Shown: piece by piece, positions 1 through 7,121 of the stretch
Numbering within the stretch: the first letter of the stretch is position 1
Layout of the letters: each line of letters opens with the position of its first letter
From: Bacillota bacterium
Lineage (GTDB): Bacteria; Bacillota; Sulfobacillia; JAJZIM01
NCBI GenBank assembly: GCA_021810565.1
Contig: JAJZIM010000001.1
Location: 1-64,000 of the forward strand
Direction: 5' to 3'
Length of the DNA stretch: 64,000 bases
Translations under genes and position numbers: made by a program
Notes under the pieces: generated by a model
Databases searched by the model: none
Seen by the model: only the letters and a program-made list of their open reading frames with translations
Told to the model about the DNA's origin: nothing

Positions 1-76
1 TACCGTCTACCCACTTGCACTCGGCAATGTAGTAGTAGGTCTTGCCCCTGACCTTTTTCTTCACCAGGTAGGCCAC
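1..76 (-). mobile_element. IS1634-like transposase, N-terminal end only
   Basis: The leftward frame opens with a GTG at 76 behind an AGGGGGTGAT ribosome site and reads VAYLVKKKVRGKTYYYIAEC before leaving the window. Basic-lysine-rich starts followed by a TYYY stretch are typical of IS1634-family DDE transposases, which bring about cut-and-paste movement. Only about 25 codons are visible, so integrity and the inverted repeats cannot be judged. The family call rests on recall of the N-terminal signature alone. Confidence 0.55.
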
Positions 77-146
77 AGGTATCACCCCCTGCGTTGTTAT
101 GCAGTAGGTATTCGCTGTGGCGGGGGGCAAATCCTGCTCGTACTCC

Positions 147-169
147 GATAAATATGGGTATTATTTATC
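147..169. repeat. Inverted repeat GATAAATA-N7-TATTTATC
   Basis: Perfect 8-bp arms around 7 bases, in an AT-rich patch about 70 bp upstream of the transposase start. It may lie at the IS end or be a regulatory operator for the transposase. No matching copy was found elsewhere in the window, so its role is open. Confidence 0.35.
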
Positions 170-372
170 CCGTGACGCCCACTAAAATTAGGTAGTAGCA
201 AGGAACGGCTCAACCATGCGGCTCGGAGTACGCTCGAGAGGCTAACTCGGAAACTTCCGCTAGGCTACCTCGTCTGCTGCTGCTCCAAAAAAGCCGGCGG
301 TGACCGACAACTCGGGATCGGCCCGGCCCCGCCCAGACTTTGACCTTGTCCTGGAGCGACCCGGCCTCGTAT

Positions 373-402
373 GCGACAGGACGGGTCAGCTTGTGGTATA
401 AT
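373..402 (+). promoter_or_regulatory. Promoter of the first mntA/hepT pair
   Basis: A perfect TATAAT lies at 397-402. GCGACA (4 of 6 matches to TTGACA) lies at 373-378 with 18-bp spacing. The start codon of the nucleotidyltransferase follows about 50 bp downstream. The rest of 100-450 shows no gene. Confidence 0.5.
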
Positions 403-452
403 TAGGCTGTGGTCCTCGGGCCAGCGGCGCACCGGGAGAGGGGGCGAGCGCG

Positions 453-911
453 GTGGACGAAAAGTATGCGAGCTACCTGGAAGGCTGGCGGGAACGCCAC
501 CACCGCGCCGAGGTGGCGGCGGCCCGCAGAAGACGCCGGGGAAGGCTTTTGGCCCGGCGGTGTGCCGCTGTGTTGGCGGCTGAATACGGGGCGCGACGGG
601 TGTGGCTGTTCGGCTCCCTGACCACGGGCCGGGTGGGGTCCCGCTCGGACATCGACTTGCTGGTGGAAGGAGCGCGGCCGGAGGACTTCTTGCGGGCCTT
701 GGCCCGTTGTGATCAGGTGACGGGGGGGGTCCCGTTGGATCTGGTGGATGCGGCGGAGTGCCGCGAGGACTTCTTGCGGTTGGTGCGGGACAAGGGGGTG
801 CTGCTGCTTGACGAAGGAAAACTACTGGGGTCTGGTCGCGGAACTGGCCAGCATCGACTCGGCTCTGGAAGAGATACAAGAAGAATTGGCGGCGGCGGCG
901 AACCGGATTGA
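453..911 (+). CDS. mntA: MntA-type minimal nucleotidyltransferase (antitoxin)
   Basis: The protein (152 aa from GTG 453; ribosome site GGGAGAGGGGG) carries the GSX10DXD motif of MntA-type nucleotidyltransferases at about residues 50-63, in the form GS then DID. In the type VII MntA/HepT system this enzyme transfers AMP groups from ATP to a tyrosine of HepT and silences it. The following gene is a HepT with the matching RX4HXY motif, which supports the assignment. The C-terminal 35 residues overlap the hepT start in another frame and look unconserved, so the natural end may be affected by a frameshift or by simple read-on to the next stop. Confidence 0.75.
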   Translation: MDEKYASYLEGWRERHHRAEVAAARRRRRGRLLARRCAAVLAAEYGARRVWLFGSLTTGRVGSRSDIDLLVEGARPEDFLRALARCDQVTGGVPLDLVDAAECREDFLRLVRDKGVLLLDEGKLLGSGRGTGQHRLGSGRDTRRIGGGGEPD

Positions 912-1329
912 TCCGCGGAACCCGGACATTGATCTGGTGAAATCCCTGGCCTTGACCCTGCATCACTTGTACACGGGGATCGAAGATGCCTTGCTTAGGA
1001 TCGCGGAGGTAGTGGATGGGGGCAAGCCGAGCGGTGAGAATTGGCCCTTCAGCCTGCCGCGCCAGATGGCCGGGGGGATCGAAGGCTTGCGCCCGCCGGT
1101 ATTGCGGCGGGAGACCCTGGAGTTTTTGGACCAGCTGCGCGGCTTCCGCCATCTGGTGCGCCACGCCTATCAACGGCACTACGAGTGGAGGAGGATAGCC
1201 GAGAATGTGCAGGCCGCCATGCAGGGCTGGCCACTGTTCCGGGAAGACCTGCGCGAATTTCAAGCCTTCCTGCAGCTGATGCTGCACGGCCTCAAGGGGG
1301 GACGGCGCAGAAGATCCCCTGAGGCTTGA
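808..1329 (+). CDS. hepT: HepT-type HEPN toxin (predicted RNase)
   Basis: A helical HEPN protein with the motif RHLVRHAY near residue 125, which fits the RX4HXY signature (catalytic Arg/His and the target Tyr that MntA modifies). HepT toxins cleave RNA as dimers when unmodified. The start is taken as TTG 808 behind a G-rich ribosome site; the ORF-track start at 748 lies inside mntA. At about 173 aa it is a little longer than typical HepT proteins. The pair would be co-transcribed from the 373-402 promoter. Confidence 0.75.
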   Translation: MTKENYWGLVAELASIDSALEEIQEELAAAANRIDPRNPDIDLVKSLALTLHHLYTGIEDALLRIAEVVDGGKPSGENWPFSLPRQMAGGIEGLRPPVLRRETLEFLDQLRGFRHLVRHAYQRHYEWRRIAENVQAAMQGWPLFREDLREFQAFLQLMLHGLKGGRRRRSPEA

Positions 1330-1721
1330 AATGGGATGCCCCGTTACGGCGGGATGTTTCCGGGAGAAATCATGGGGCAACCGTCCGGGGCGTTGGGGAC
1401 CTGCCGCCCGAAGGAACCAGGGAACGGTGCAGCATCCGACTGACCAAGGGCACACCGGAGCAGGAGGCTCTGTCCGTCCGACTTGGTCTGTCGCCGTCCG
1501 AACCGGCTAGCCGATAGGTACTACATCGATGCAGACGCCCAAGCCGCATGGTGGGGGGCTTTTCTCGCTGTTGACCAGCCTATCTGCGAAATTCCCGTCA
1601 GGGTGGGGAACCGAGTAGCCGTCGCCGGCCGATCACCGCCTGATCATGCCGAGGGCCACCGCGTCGCACCGCCGGAGTGGGGCCGGGCGGGCGACGCCCA
1701 GTCGGCGTGGGTCAGACGGCT
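1330..1721. other. Intergenic stretch without a recognised gene
   Basis: About 390 bp between hepT and the murJ promoter. Short frames on both strands have low-complexity Arg/Gly/Pro compositions and no ribosome sites. Nothing supportable was seen. Confidence 0.5.
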
Positions 1722-1751
1722 TTGCGGGATCGCCGCCTTTCAGGCTATAAT
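1722..1751 (+). promoter_or_regulatory. murJ promoter
   Basis: A perfect TATAAT at 1746-1751 with a weak -35 (TTGCGG at 1722-1727, 18-bp spacing), 35 bp upstream of the chosen murJ start. Confidence 0.5.
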
Positions 1752-1785
1752 AGGGCGGTATCGCAAGGCCGAGAGGGGGGGTCTT

Positions 1786-3330
1786 TTGTCCAGCATCCGC
1801 CTGGCCCAGGCCGCCGGCATCGTGGGCGTCACCATGCTGCTATCCCGGATCCTGGGTTTTTTGCGCAACTCCATCATCGCCGCCCAGTTCGGTCAGACCC
1901 GGCTGGTGGACATGTACAACGCCGCCTACTTCCTGCCGGACGCCCTCTACCTGATCCTCATCGGGGGGGCGGTGAGCTCCGCCTTCATCCCCGTGCTGGC
2001 CGGCTACCTGGCCCGCGGCCAGCGCGAGGAGGTGTGGGAAGTATCCAGCATCGCCTTCAACCTGGTGCTGGTGGTCATGAGCGCCGTGGTGCTGGTGGGG
2101 CTGGTGGCCGCCCCCCTTCTCGTGCATCTCCTCACCCCCGGCTTCGACCCCGACGAGGCCGCCTTCACCGCTTTTCTGGTGCGGGTGATGCTGGTGGCCA
2201 TGCTCTTCAACTCCCTGAACGGGGTGCTCTACGGCGTCGAATACGCCCACAACTACTTTTGGGCCACCGGCATCGGCCCCCTCTTCTACAACCTGGCCAT
2301 CATCGGTCTGGGCTTGGGACTGGCCGGCGTATGGGGTATCGTCGGCTTCGCCTACGGCGTGCTGGCCGGCTCCTTCCTCAACTTCCTGGTCCAGCTTTGG
2401 GGCATCCGGCACCTGCACCCCCGCTTCAAATGGAGCCTGAACTGGCGCCATCCCGGAGTGCGGCGGGTGGGCACGCTGATGATACCCATCGTGCTCAGCG
2501 CCGCCGTGTGGCAAGTAAACCTTCTGGTGAACCAGCCGCTTTTGGGATCGTTCCTGGCCCGAGGCAGCATCAACGCCCTGTCCATCTCCAGCCGGATCAT
2601 GCTGCTGCCCGTCAGCTTCGCCACCTCTTTGGCCATCCCCCTCCTGCCGGCCCTCTCCGGCCACCTGGCCCGGGATGACCGGCAGCGTTTCCGCGGCCAC
2701 ATCTCCAGCTCCCTGGGCGCGGTGATCTTCGTGACCCTGCCCGCCTCCGTGGGGCTGGTCGTCCTGGCGCGGCCCATCATCAGCCTTCTGTTCCAACACG
2801 GCCAATTCACCCCCCACGCCACCTACGTCACCTCCCAGGCGCTCTTGTTCTACGCCGTGGGGATCCTGGCCTACTCCTGCCTGGAGATCCTGTACCGCGC
2901 CTTCTACGCCCTCCAGGACACCGTGACCCCCCTCAAGATCGGCATCTGGTACGTGGCGGTGGGGATGGTCTTGAACCTGGTCCTGGTGCGCTACCTGAAC
3001 TACCGGGGGCTGGCTCTGGCCTACTCCCTGGCCGGCTTCTTCAACCTGGCCCTGGTGTGGATGGCCCTGCGCCGCCGGCTGGGACCGGTGGGCGGCCGCA
3101 ACCTTGCCTCCAACGCCGCCCGCACCCTGGTGGCCGCAGCGCTGATGGGCGTGGTGGTAGCCGGTTTCCGCACCTGGCTGGAGACCCTGCCCTGGCCGGC
3201 CGGCTTGGCGGGACAAGCCCTGGAGGTGGTCCTGGAGATCGGCCTGGGGGCGGCCAGCTTCACCCTCTACGCCTGGCTTTTGCGCACCCCGGAGCTCGTA
3301 CTGGTGTTCTCCCGCCTGCGCCGATCGTAA
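1786..3330 (+). CDS. murJ: MurJ-type lipid II flippase
   Basis: A 514-aa polytopic membrane protein with about 14 hydrophobic segments. It has the MVIN/MurJ N-terminal pattern (AAGIVGVTMLLSRILGFLRN) and family-like helices throughout. MurJ moves lipid II, the undecaprenyl-linked peptidoglycan precursor, across the cytoplasmic membrane. The start is TTG 1786 because a GAGAGGGGGG ribosome site lies just upstream and homology begins there; the track ORF from 1483 has an unconserved extension that covers the promoter. It stands alone between the toxin pair and a two-component system. Confidence 0.9.
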   Translation: MSSIRLAQAAGIVGVTMLLSRILGFLRNSIIAAQFGQTRLVDMYNAAYFLPDALYLILIGGAVSSAFIPVLAGYLARGQREEVWEVSSIAFNLVLVVMSAVVLVGLVAAPLLVHLLTPGFDPDEAAFTAFLVRVMLVAMLFNSLNGVLYGVEYAHNYFWATGIGPLFYNLAIIGLGLGLAGVWGIVGFAYGVLAGSFLNFLVQLWGIRHLHPRFKWSLNWRHPGVRRVGTLMIPIVLSAAVWQVNLLVNQPLLGSFLARGSINALSISSRIMLLPVSFATSLAIPLLPALSGHLARDDRQRFRGHISSSLGAVIFVTLPASVGLVVLARPIISLLFQHGQFTPHATYVTSQALLFYAVGILAYSCLEILYRAFYALQDTVTPLKIGIWYVAVGMVLNLVLVRYLNYRGLALAYSLAGFFNLALVWMALRRRLGPVGGRNLASNAARTLVAAALMGVVVAGFRTWLETLPWPAGLAGQALEVVLEIGLGAASFTLYAWLLRTPELVLVFSRLRRS

Positions 3331-3389
3331 TCAATCTGCAATGAAACGGTGTTATGCTGACGGGAAAGGTCGGAGAAAGGTTGAGGTCC

Positions 3390-4061
3390 ATGCGCATCCT
3401 GCTGGTGGAGGACGACCTCCGCATCGCCACCTTGGTGCAAAAAGGCCTGGAGGCGGAACACCTGGCGGTGGAGACGGCCAATAACGGTCCGGACGCCCTG
3501 CGGCTGTGTCGGGACACCCCTCCCGACCTGATGATCCTGGACGTGATGCTGCCCGGCATGAGCGGGCTGGAAGTCTGTCGCACCCTGCGGGAGGAGGGCA
3601 TCGGCGTGCCGGTGCTCATGCTCACCGCCCGCGACGCCTTGGAGGACAAGCTGGCCGGTTTCCGCTGCGGCGCGGACGACTACCTGACCAAACCCTTCGC
3701 CTTCGCCGAGCTTTTGGCCCGGGTCCGGGCCCTGTTGCGCCGCGGCAGCGCCGCGCCGGCGGCGGATCGGCTGCAGGTGGACGACCTGGTCCTGGACCGC
3801 AACACCCTGGAGGTAAGCCGGGCCGGGCGCCCCATCGAGTTGACCCACAAGGAGTTCGTACTCCTGGAGTTCCTCATGCGCCACGTCAACCAGGCCCTGA
3901 GCCGGGCGGTGATCCTCGAACACGTCTGGGACTACAACTTCGACTCCTTCACCAACGTGGTGGACGTGACCATCCGCCGCCTGCGCCAGAAGATAGACGA
4001 CCCCTTCCCCCACAAGTTGATCCAGACCATCCGAGGCATCGGCTACCGGATCCGGGCCTAG
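3390..4061 (+). CDS. OmpR/PhoB-family response regulator
   Basis: A 223-aa regulator with an N-terminal receiver domain (acidic pair EDD near residue 8, phospho-acceptor in LDVMLPG near 51, conserved Lys in TKPF near 101) and a C-terminal winged-helix trans_reg_C domain (residues about 130-220). It would bind DNA when phosphorylated by the kinase encoded 300 bp downstream. The start is ATG 3390 rather than 3354, since receiver homology begins at MRILLVEDD. Its sequence resembles MprA/CusR/ArlR-like regulators; whether it controls the Pho-like boxes at 44-56 kb cannot be told. Confidence 0.88.
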   Translation: MRILLVEDDLRIATLVQKGLEAEHLAVETANNGPDALRLCRDTPPDLMILDVMLPGMSGLEVCRTLREEGIGVPVLMLTARDALEDKLAGFRCGADDYLTKPFAFAELLARVRALLRRGSAAPAADRLQVDDLVLDRNTLEVSRAGRPIELTHKEFVLLEFLMRHVNQALSRAVILEHVWDYNFDSFTNVVDVTIRRLRQKIDDPFPHKLIQTIRGIGYRIRA

Positions 4062-4361
4062 CCGGGCCGGGGCAGCCGGGAGCGCCCCCGTTGCGGCAGC
4101 GTTCAGTCGGCAAGCAAAGCCCCGGGAGACGTCGAATACCCTCCGGGAAGCGCTGGCCGGCCCGCGACGCCCCGGCGTCCTCCCGTGCCGGCACAGGAAG
4201 GTGAGGCCGTTGCAACTGGCAGATCACGGATGGGGACCGGCTGGCGCCACCGCAGAACCCTATGGCTGGGCGGCGGTCGGAAGGCCTGGCTTGGCTTGCC
4301 ACGCAGCCCTCCTTCGTCGCGCCCCCGGGCAGGAGCTGCCGCCCGGCGGACGCCCCCGCGC
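4062..4361. other. Gap between regulator and kinase
   Basis: 300 bp with no convincing gene. The kinase frame is open back to 4185, but that extension is low complexity and lacks homology. An untranslated spacer, or an upstream start for the kinase, are both possible. Confidence 0.4.
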
Positions 4362-5669
4362 ATGAGGCTCTTGCGGCGCCCTACCCCCGCCGAGCCGGAG
4401 CGCCCCCTGCTCAACCGCATCCGCTGGGGGCTGACGGCCTGGTATCTGGCCCTTTTGCTTTGCATCCTGGCGGTGCTGGGCGCCGCCACCTACTTCTCCT
4501 TGCAGCGGCGTCTGTTGGCGGACCTGTCGGAACGCCTGGAGGTCAAGGCCCGCCAGGAGGCCGTCTCCCCCGGCGTGCAGCGGATGCTCCTGGAGGGAAC
4601 CCACCAGCCGCCCCAGTACGAGCACGAGCTGCGGGAGAACCTGCTCACCTATGTGGTCAACCCCGCGGGCAAGACGGTGTCCAGCGATCTGCCGCTGCCC
4701 TACCTGCCCGTGCGCTCCGCCGTGCACGCGGCCCTGGCCGGGCGTAGCGATTTTCGCCTGATCACCCCGCCCGACGCCCAGGGTCACTATGCCGTCTTCA
4801 CCCAACCGGTGCGCCGCGACGGCCGCATCATCGGCGCCGTACAGGTGGCCGGCAGCACCAACTCCGACGAGCACGCCCTGGGCGACCTGTTGGAGATATT
4901 TCTTTTGGTGGGCGCCACCAGCGTGATCCTGGCCATGCCGGCGGGCATGTTCCTGGCCGGTCGCGCGCTGTCCCCCATCCGCCAATCCCTGGCCCGGCAG
5001 CGGGATTTCGTGGCCGACGCCTCCCATGAGCTGCGCACCCCCCTGACCATCCTGCAGGCCGGCACCGAATTGGCCTTGCAGTCGCAAGATCCGGCGGAGT
5101 ACCGCGAGACCCTGGAGCACAACCTGCGCCAGGCCCAGCACATGGCCCGCCTGGTGGCCGACCTGTCCACCCTGGCCCGCTCCGACTCGGGGCAGGTGAT
5201 CCTGGAAGAAGCCCAACTGGATCTGGTGCCCCTGTTGCAGGAAACCTTGAACCAGGTGCGTCCCCTGGCGGACACCAAAGAAATCATCCTCAGCCACCGC
5301 TGGAGCGCCTCCCTGCCCGTGCACGGCGACCGGCAGCGGCTGGGCCAGCTCTTCCTGATCCTTTTGGACAATGCCATCAAGTACACCCCGGCGGGGGGCA
5401 AGGTGACGGTGTCCGCCGCGGCACTCCGCAAGAGCATCGCCCGCGTCACCGTGTCGGACACCGGCATCGGCATCCCCGCCCAGGACCTGCCACTGATCTT
5501 CGAGCGCTTCTACCGGGTGGACAAGGCCCGCTCCCGGGAAGAGGGGGGCACGGGGCTGGGTCTGTCCATCGCGCGGTGGATCGCCCGCGCCCACGGCGGG
5601 GAGATAACGGCGGTCAGCACCGAGGGCCAAGGCTCCACTTTCACCGTGCAGTTGCCCTTGACCAAATGA
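4362..5669 (+). CDS. Two-component sensor histidine kinase
   Basis: About 435 aa: a transmembrane helix (residues about 25-45), an extracellular region of some 130 residues, a second helix, then a HisKA domain with the H-box ASHELRTPLT and an HATPase_c domain with N-box (LDNAIKYTP), G1 (DTGIGIP), F-box (FERFYRVD) and G2 (GTGLGLS). It should autophosphorylate and phosphorylate the preceding OmpR-type regulator. The start ATG 4362 is chosen because the hydrophobic N-terminus follows; its ribosome site is weak. The signal sensed is unknown. Confidence 0.88.
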   Translation: MRLLRRPTPAEPERPLLNRIRWGLTAWYLALLLCILAVLGAATYFSLQRRLLADLSERLEVKARQEAVSPGVQRMLLEGTHQPPQYEHELRENLLTYVVNPAGKTVSSDLPLPYLPVRSAVHAALAGRSDFRLITPPDAQGHYAVFTQPVRRDGRIIGAVQVAGSTNSDEHALGDLLEIFLLVGATSVILAMPAGMFLAGRALSPIRQSLARQRDFVADASHELRTPLTILQAGTELALQSQDPAEYRETLEHNLRQAQHMARLVADLSTLARSDSGQVILEEAQLDLVPLLQETLNQVRPLADTKEIILSHRWSASLPVHGDRQRLGQLFLILLDNAIKYTPAGGKVTVSAAALRKSIARVTVSDTGIGIPAQDLPLIFERFYRVDKARSREEGGTGLGLSIARWIARAHGGEITAVSTEGQGSTFTVQLPLTK

Positions 5670-5921
5670 CGCCGACCAAGCTCCCGCTGCGCAGCGCGGC
5701 TGGGCGCCCGCGGAGGTTTCCTAAGCAGCGCCGGCCCAAGGCCGTGGAAACCCGTGCTTCCGGGGCTTCGCCGGCATCGGAGCCCGCTGCCCAATCTTCG
5801 TTTGCTTCTCCACTGCCTGGAGGTCTCCCCATCCCAACGCAGCCGGCGCATCCGTCGGCTAAAACCGTATAGGGGCAGGTGGGAGGCTCCCCGAGAACCT
5901 GGAAGCCCCCGGGGCACGTTC
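5670..5921. other. Intergenic stretch without a recognised gene
   Basis: About 250 bp between the kinase and the next promoter; only shadow frames are present. Confidence 0.4.
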
Positions 5922-5950
5922 TTGAAAGCGCATGGGAGGCATGATATCCT
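5922..5950 (+). promoter_or_regulatory. Promoter of the second nucleotidyltransferase/HEPN pair
   Basis: TTGAAA at 5922-5927, exactly 17 bp, then TATCCT at 5945-5950. It lies about 130 bp before the first gene of the pair, leaving a leader with no recognised element. Confidence 0.6.
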
Positions 5951-6083
5951 CGTGCCATAGGATAGGAACAGCACGCCGACCGGAACACCGCAGGCAAGAG
6001 CCGGCGCAACATCCCCTGCCCGCAAGTGGATCGGTCCCCGTTGCCCCGGGGCCGAAGCACCCGCTCAAAGAGAGGTGAGCCCC

Positions 6084-6467
6084 GTGCCATCGGAAGATGC
6101 CGGCATCGAACGCCTGGTGGCCGCCTGGAAGAGCAGGCGAGGCTACCGTGCCCAAGAGTTACGGGAAGAGGCACGCAGACTGGCCCGCGGCTTCTATGCC
6201 GCAGGGGCCTTGCAGGTCATCTTGTTCGGGTCGGTGGCCAAGGGCAACGTCGGTAGCAGCAGCGACCTGGATCTGGTGGTGGTGGCCCCGCTGGCTCGCT
6301 CAGAGCCTTTCAGCCGGCGCTTCCAAGACGTCTTGGAACAGTTGCATCCCACGGTGCCGGTGGATCTTTGGGTCTATACCCCCGGAGAATGGGAGGAAGT
6401 CAAGGACTCGCGTTGGTTCCTGCGGGAAGAGGTGCGCAAGAAGGGGGTAATCTTGGATGCCCGATGA
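6084..6467 (+). CDS. MNT-type nucleotidyltransferase (antitoxin-like)
   Basis: A 127-aa protein with the GSX10DXD nucleotidyltransferase motif (GS at about residue 47, DLD ten residues later). GTG 6084 is preferred to GTG 6075 because the GAGGTGA ribosome site is then properly spaced. It overlaps a HEPN gene by 11 bp, the usual order of MNT/HEPN toxin-antitoxin modules, in which the transferase modifies the HEPN partner with AMP. Sequence similarity to the first pair is limited to the motif, so this is an independent module. Confidence 0.75.
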   Translation: MPSEDAGIERLVAAWKSRRGYRAQELREEARRLARGFYAAGALQVILFGSVAKGNVGSSSDLDLVVVAPLARSEPFSRRFQDVLEQLHPTVPVDLWVYTPGEWEEVKDSRWFLREEVRKKGVILDAR

Positions 6468-6906
6468 CCTGAACGACGGCTTGCGATGGGTGGAACAGGC
6501 TGCCTGCGACTTGGCTGAGGCCCAGGATCTACGGCACAAGTACCCGCGCACCGCCTGCTTCTACGCCCAGCAGGCCGCGGAAAAAGCCTCGCAAGGCGTC
6601 CTGTTGGGCCTGGGCTTGGCCGTGCCGAGAACTCATTCCGTGGAGGAGCTTTATGACCGCCTGCCCGAGCTGCACCAGGCTCTTGGTTCAAGAAACGAAG
6701 CCATGCGGCTAGACCGCTACTACGTGCAAACCAGGTATCCCGATTCGCTGCCCGGATCCGTACCCAGCAAGCACTTCACGTCCGAAGACGCCGCCCAGGC
6801 GTTGCCCATCGCCTCCCGCATCGTCGGCACCTGCGCCCGCACCCTGGATCGCCTGCAAAAGGCAAGCGACGAGGCAGGCGGGCCGGAGGGAGCATCTGGA
6901 CCGTGA
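6457..6906 (+). CDS. HEPN-domain protein (predicted toxin)
   Basis: A 149-aa, mainly helical HEPN-family protein: an N-terminal WVEQAACDL helix, a family-typical YAQQAAEKA segment at about residues 40-50, and a later RYYVQTRYPD segment. HEPN partners of MNT enzymes are usually RNases. ATG 6457 lies inside the end of the transferase gene, with AGAAGGGGG as ribosome site, implying coupled translation. The RX4HXY motif of HepT is absent, so it belongs to the broader HEPN family and its activity is uncertain. Confidence 0.7.
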   Translation: MPDDLNDGLRWVEQAACDLAEAQDLRHKYPRTACFYAQQAAEKASQGVLLGLGLAVPRTHSVEELYDRLPELHQALGSRNEAMRLDRYYVQTRYPDSLPGSVPSKHFTSEDAAQALPIASRIVGTCARTLDRLQKASDEAGGPEGASGP

Positions 6907-7121
6907 CTCGCCGCCTGACGGACTTTGGCCTGCACGCACGATTTGGCGGCGACGCCGGCGCTGGGGTGGGCGGCCGGTCCCGGGCCCCAAAGCGCAAGAC
7001 CCTGCGCAACTTGGTCCGGTCGGCCGCGGGCCATCCGTACGACTTTTCGACCCATCAAGATTGCGTGACTCTGGAGGCCATCGGCCACCACGATGAGGTG
7101 TTGCCATAAGACCCATTCCGC

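Noticed and set aside
265-1455. 396-aa leftward ORF at the window start
   Set aside because: Antisense to mntA/hepT, Pro/Arg/Gly-rich, no ribosome site; a GC-bias shadow. The same applies to 1840-3216 (-), 3267-4013 (-), 4260-5630 (-), 14993-16405 (-) and other long antisense frames.
3390-5669. Calling the two-component system PhoP-PhoR
   Set aside because: No Pho boxes precede it, it lies 40 kb from the island, and the regulator looks more like MprA/CusR/ArlR types. The identity of the box-binding regulator stays open.
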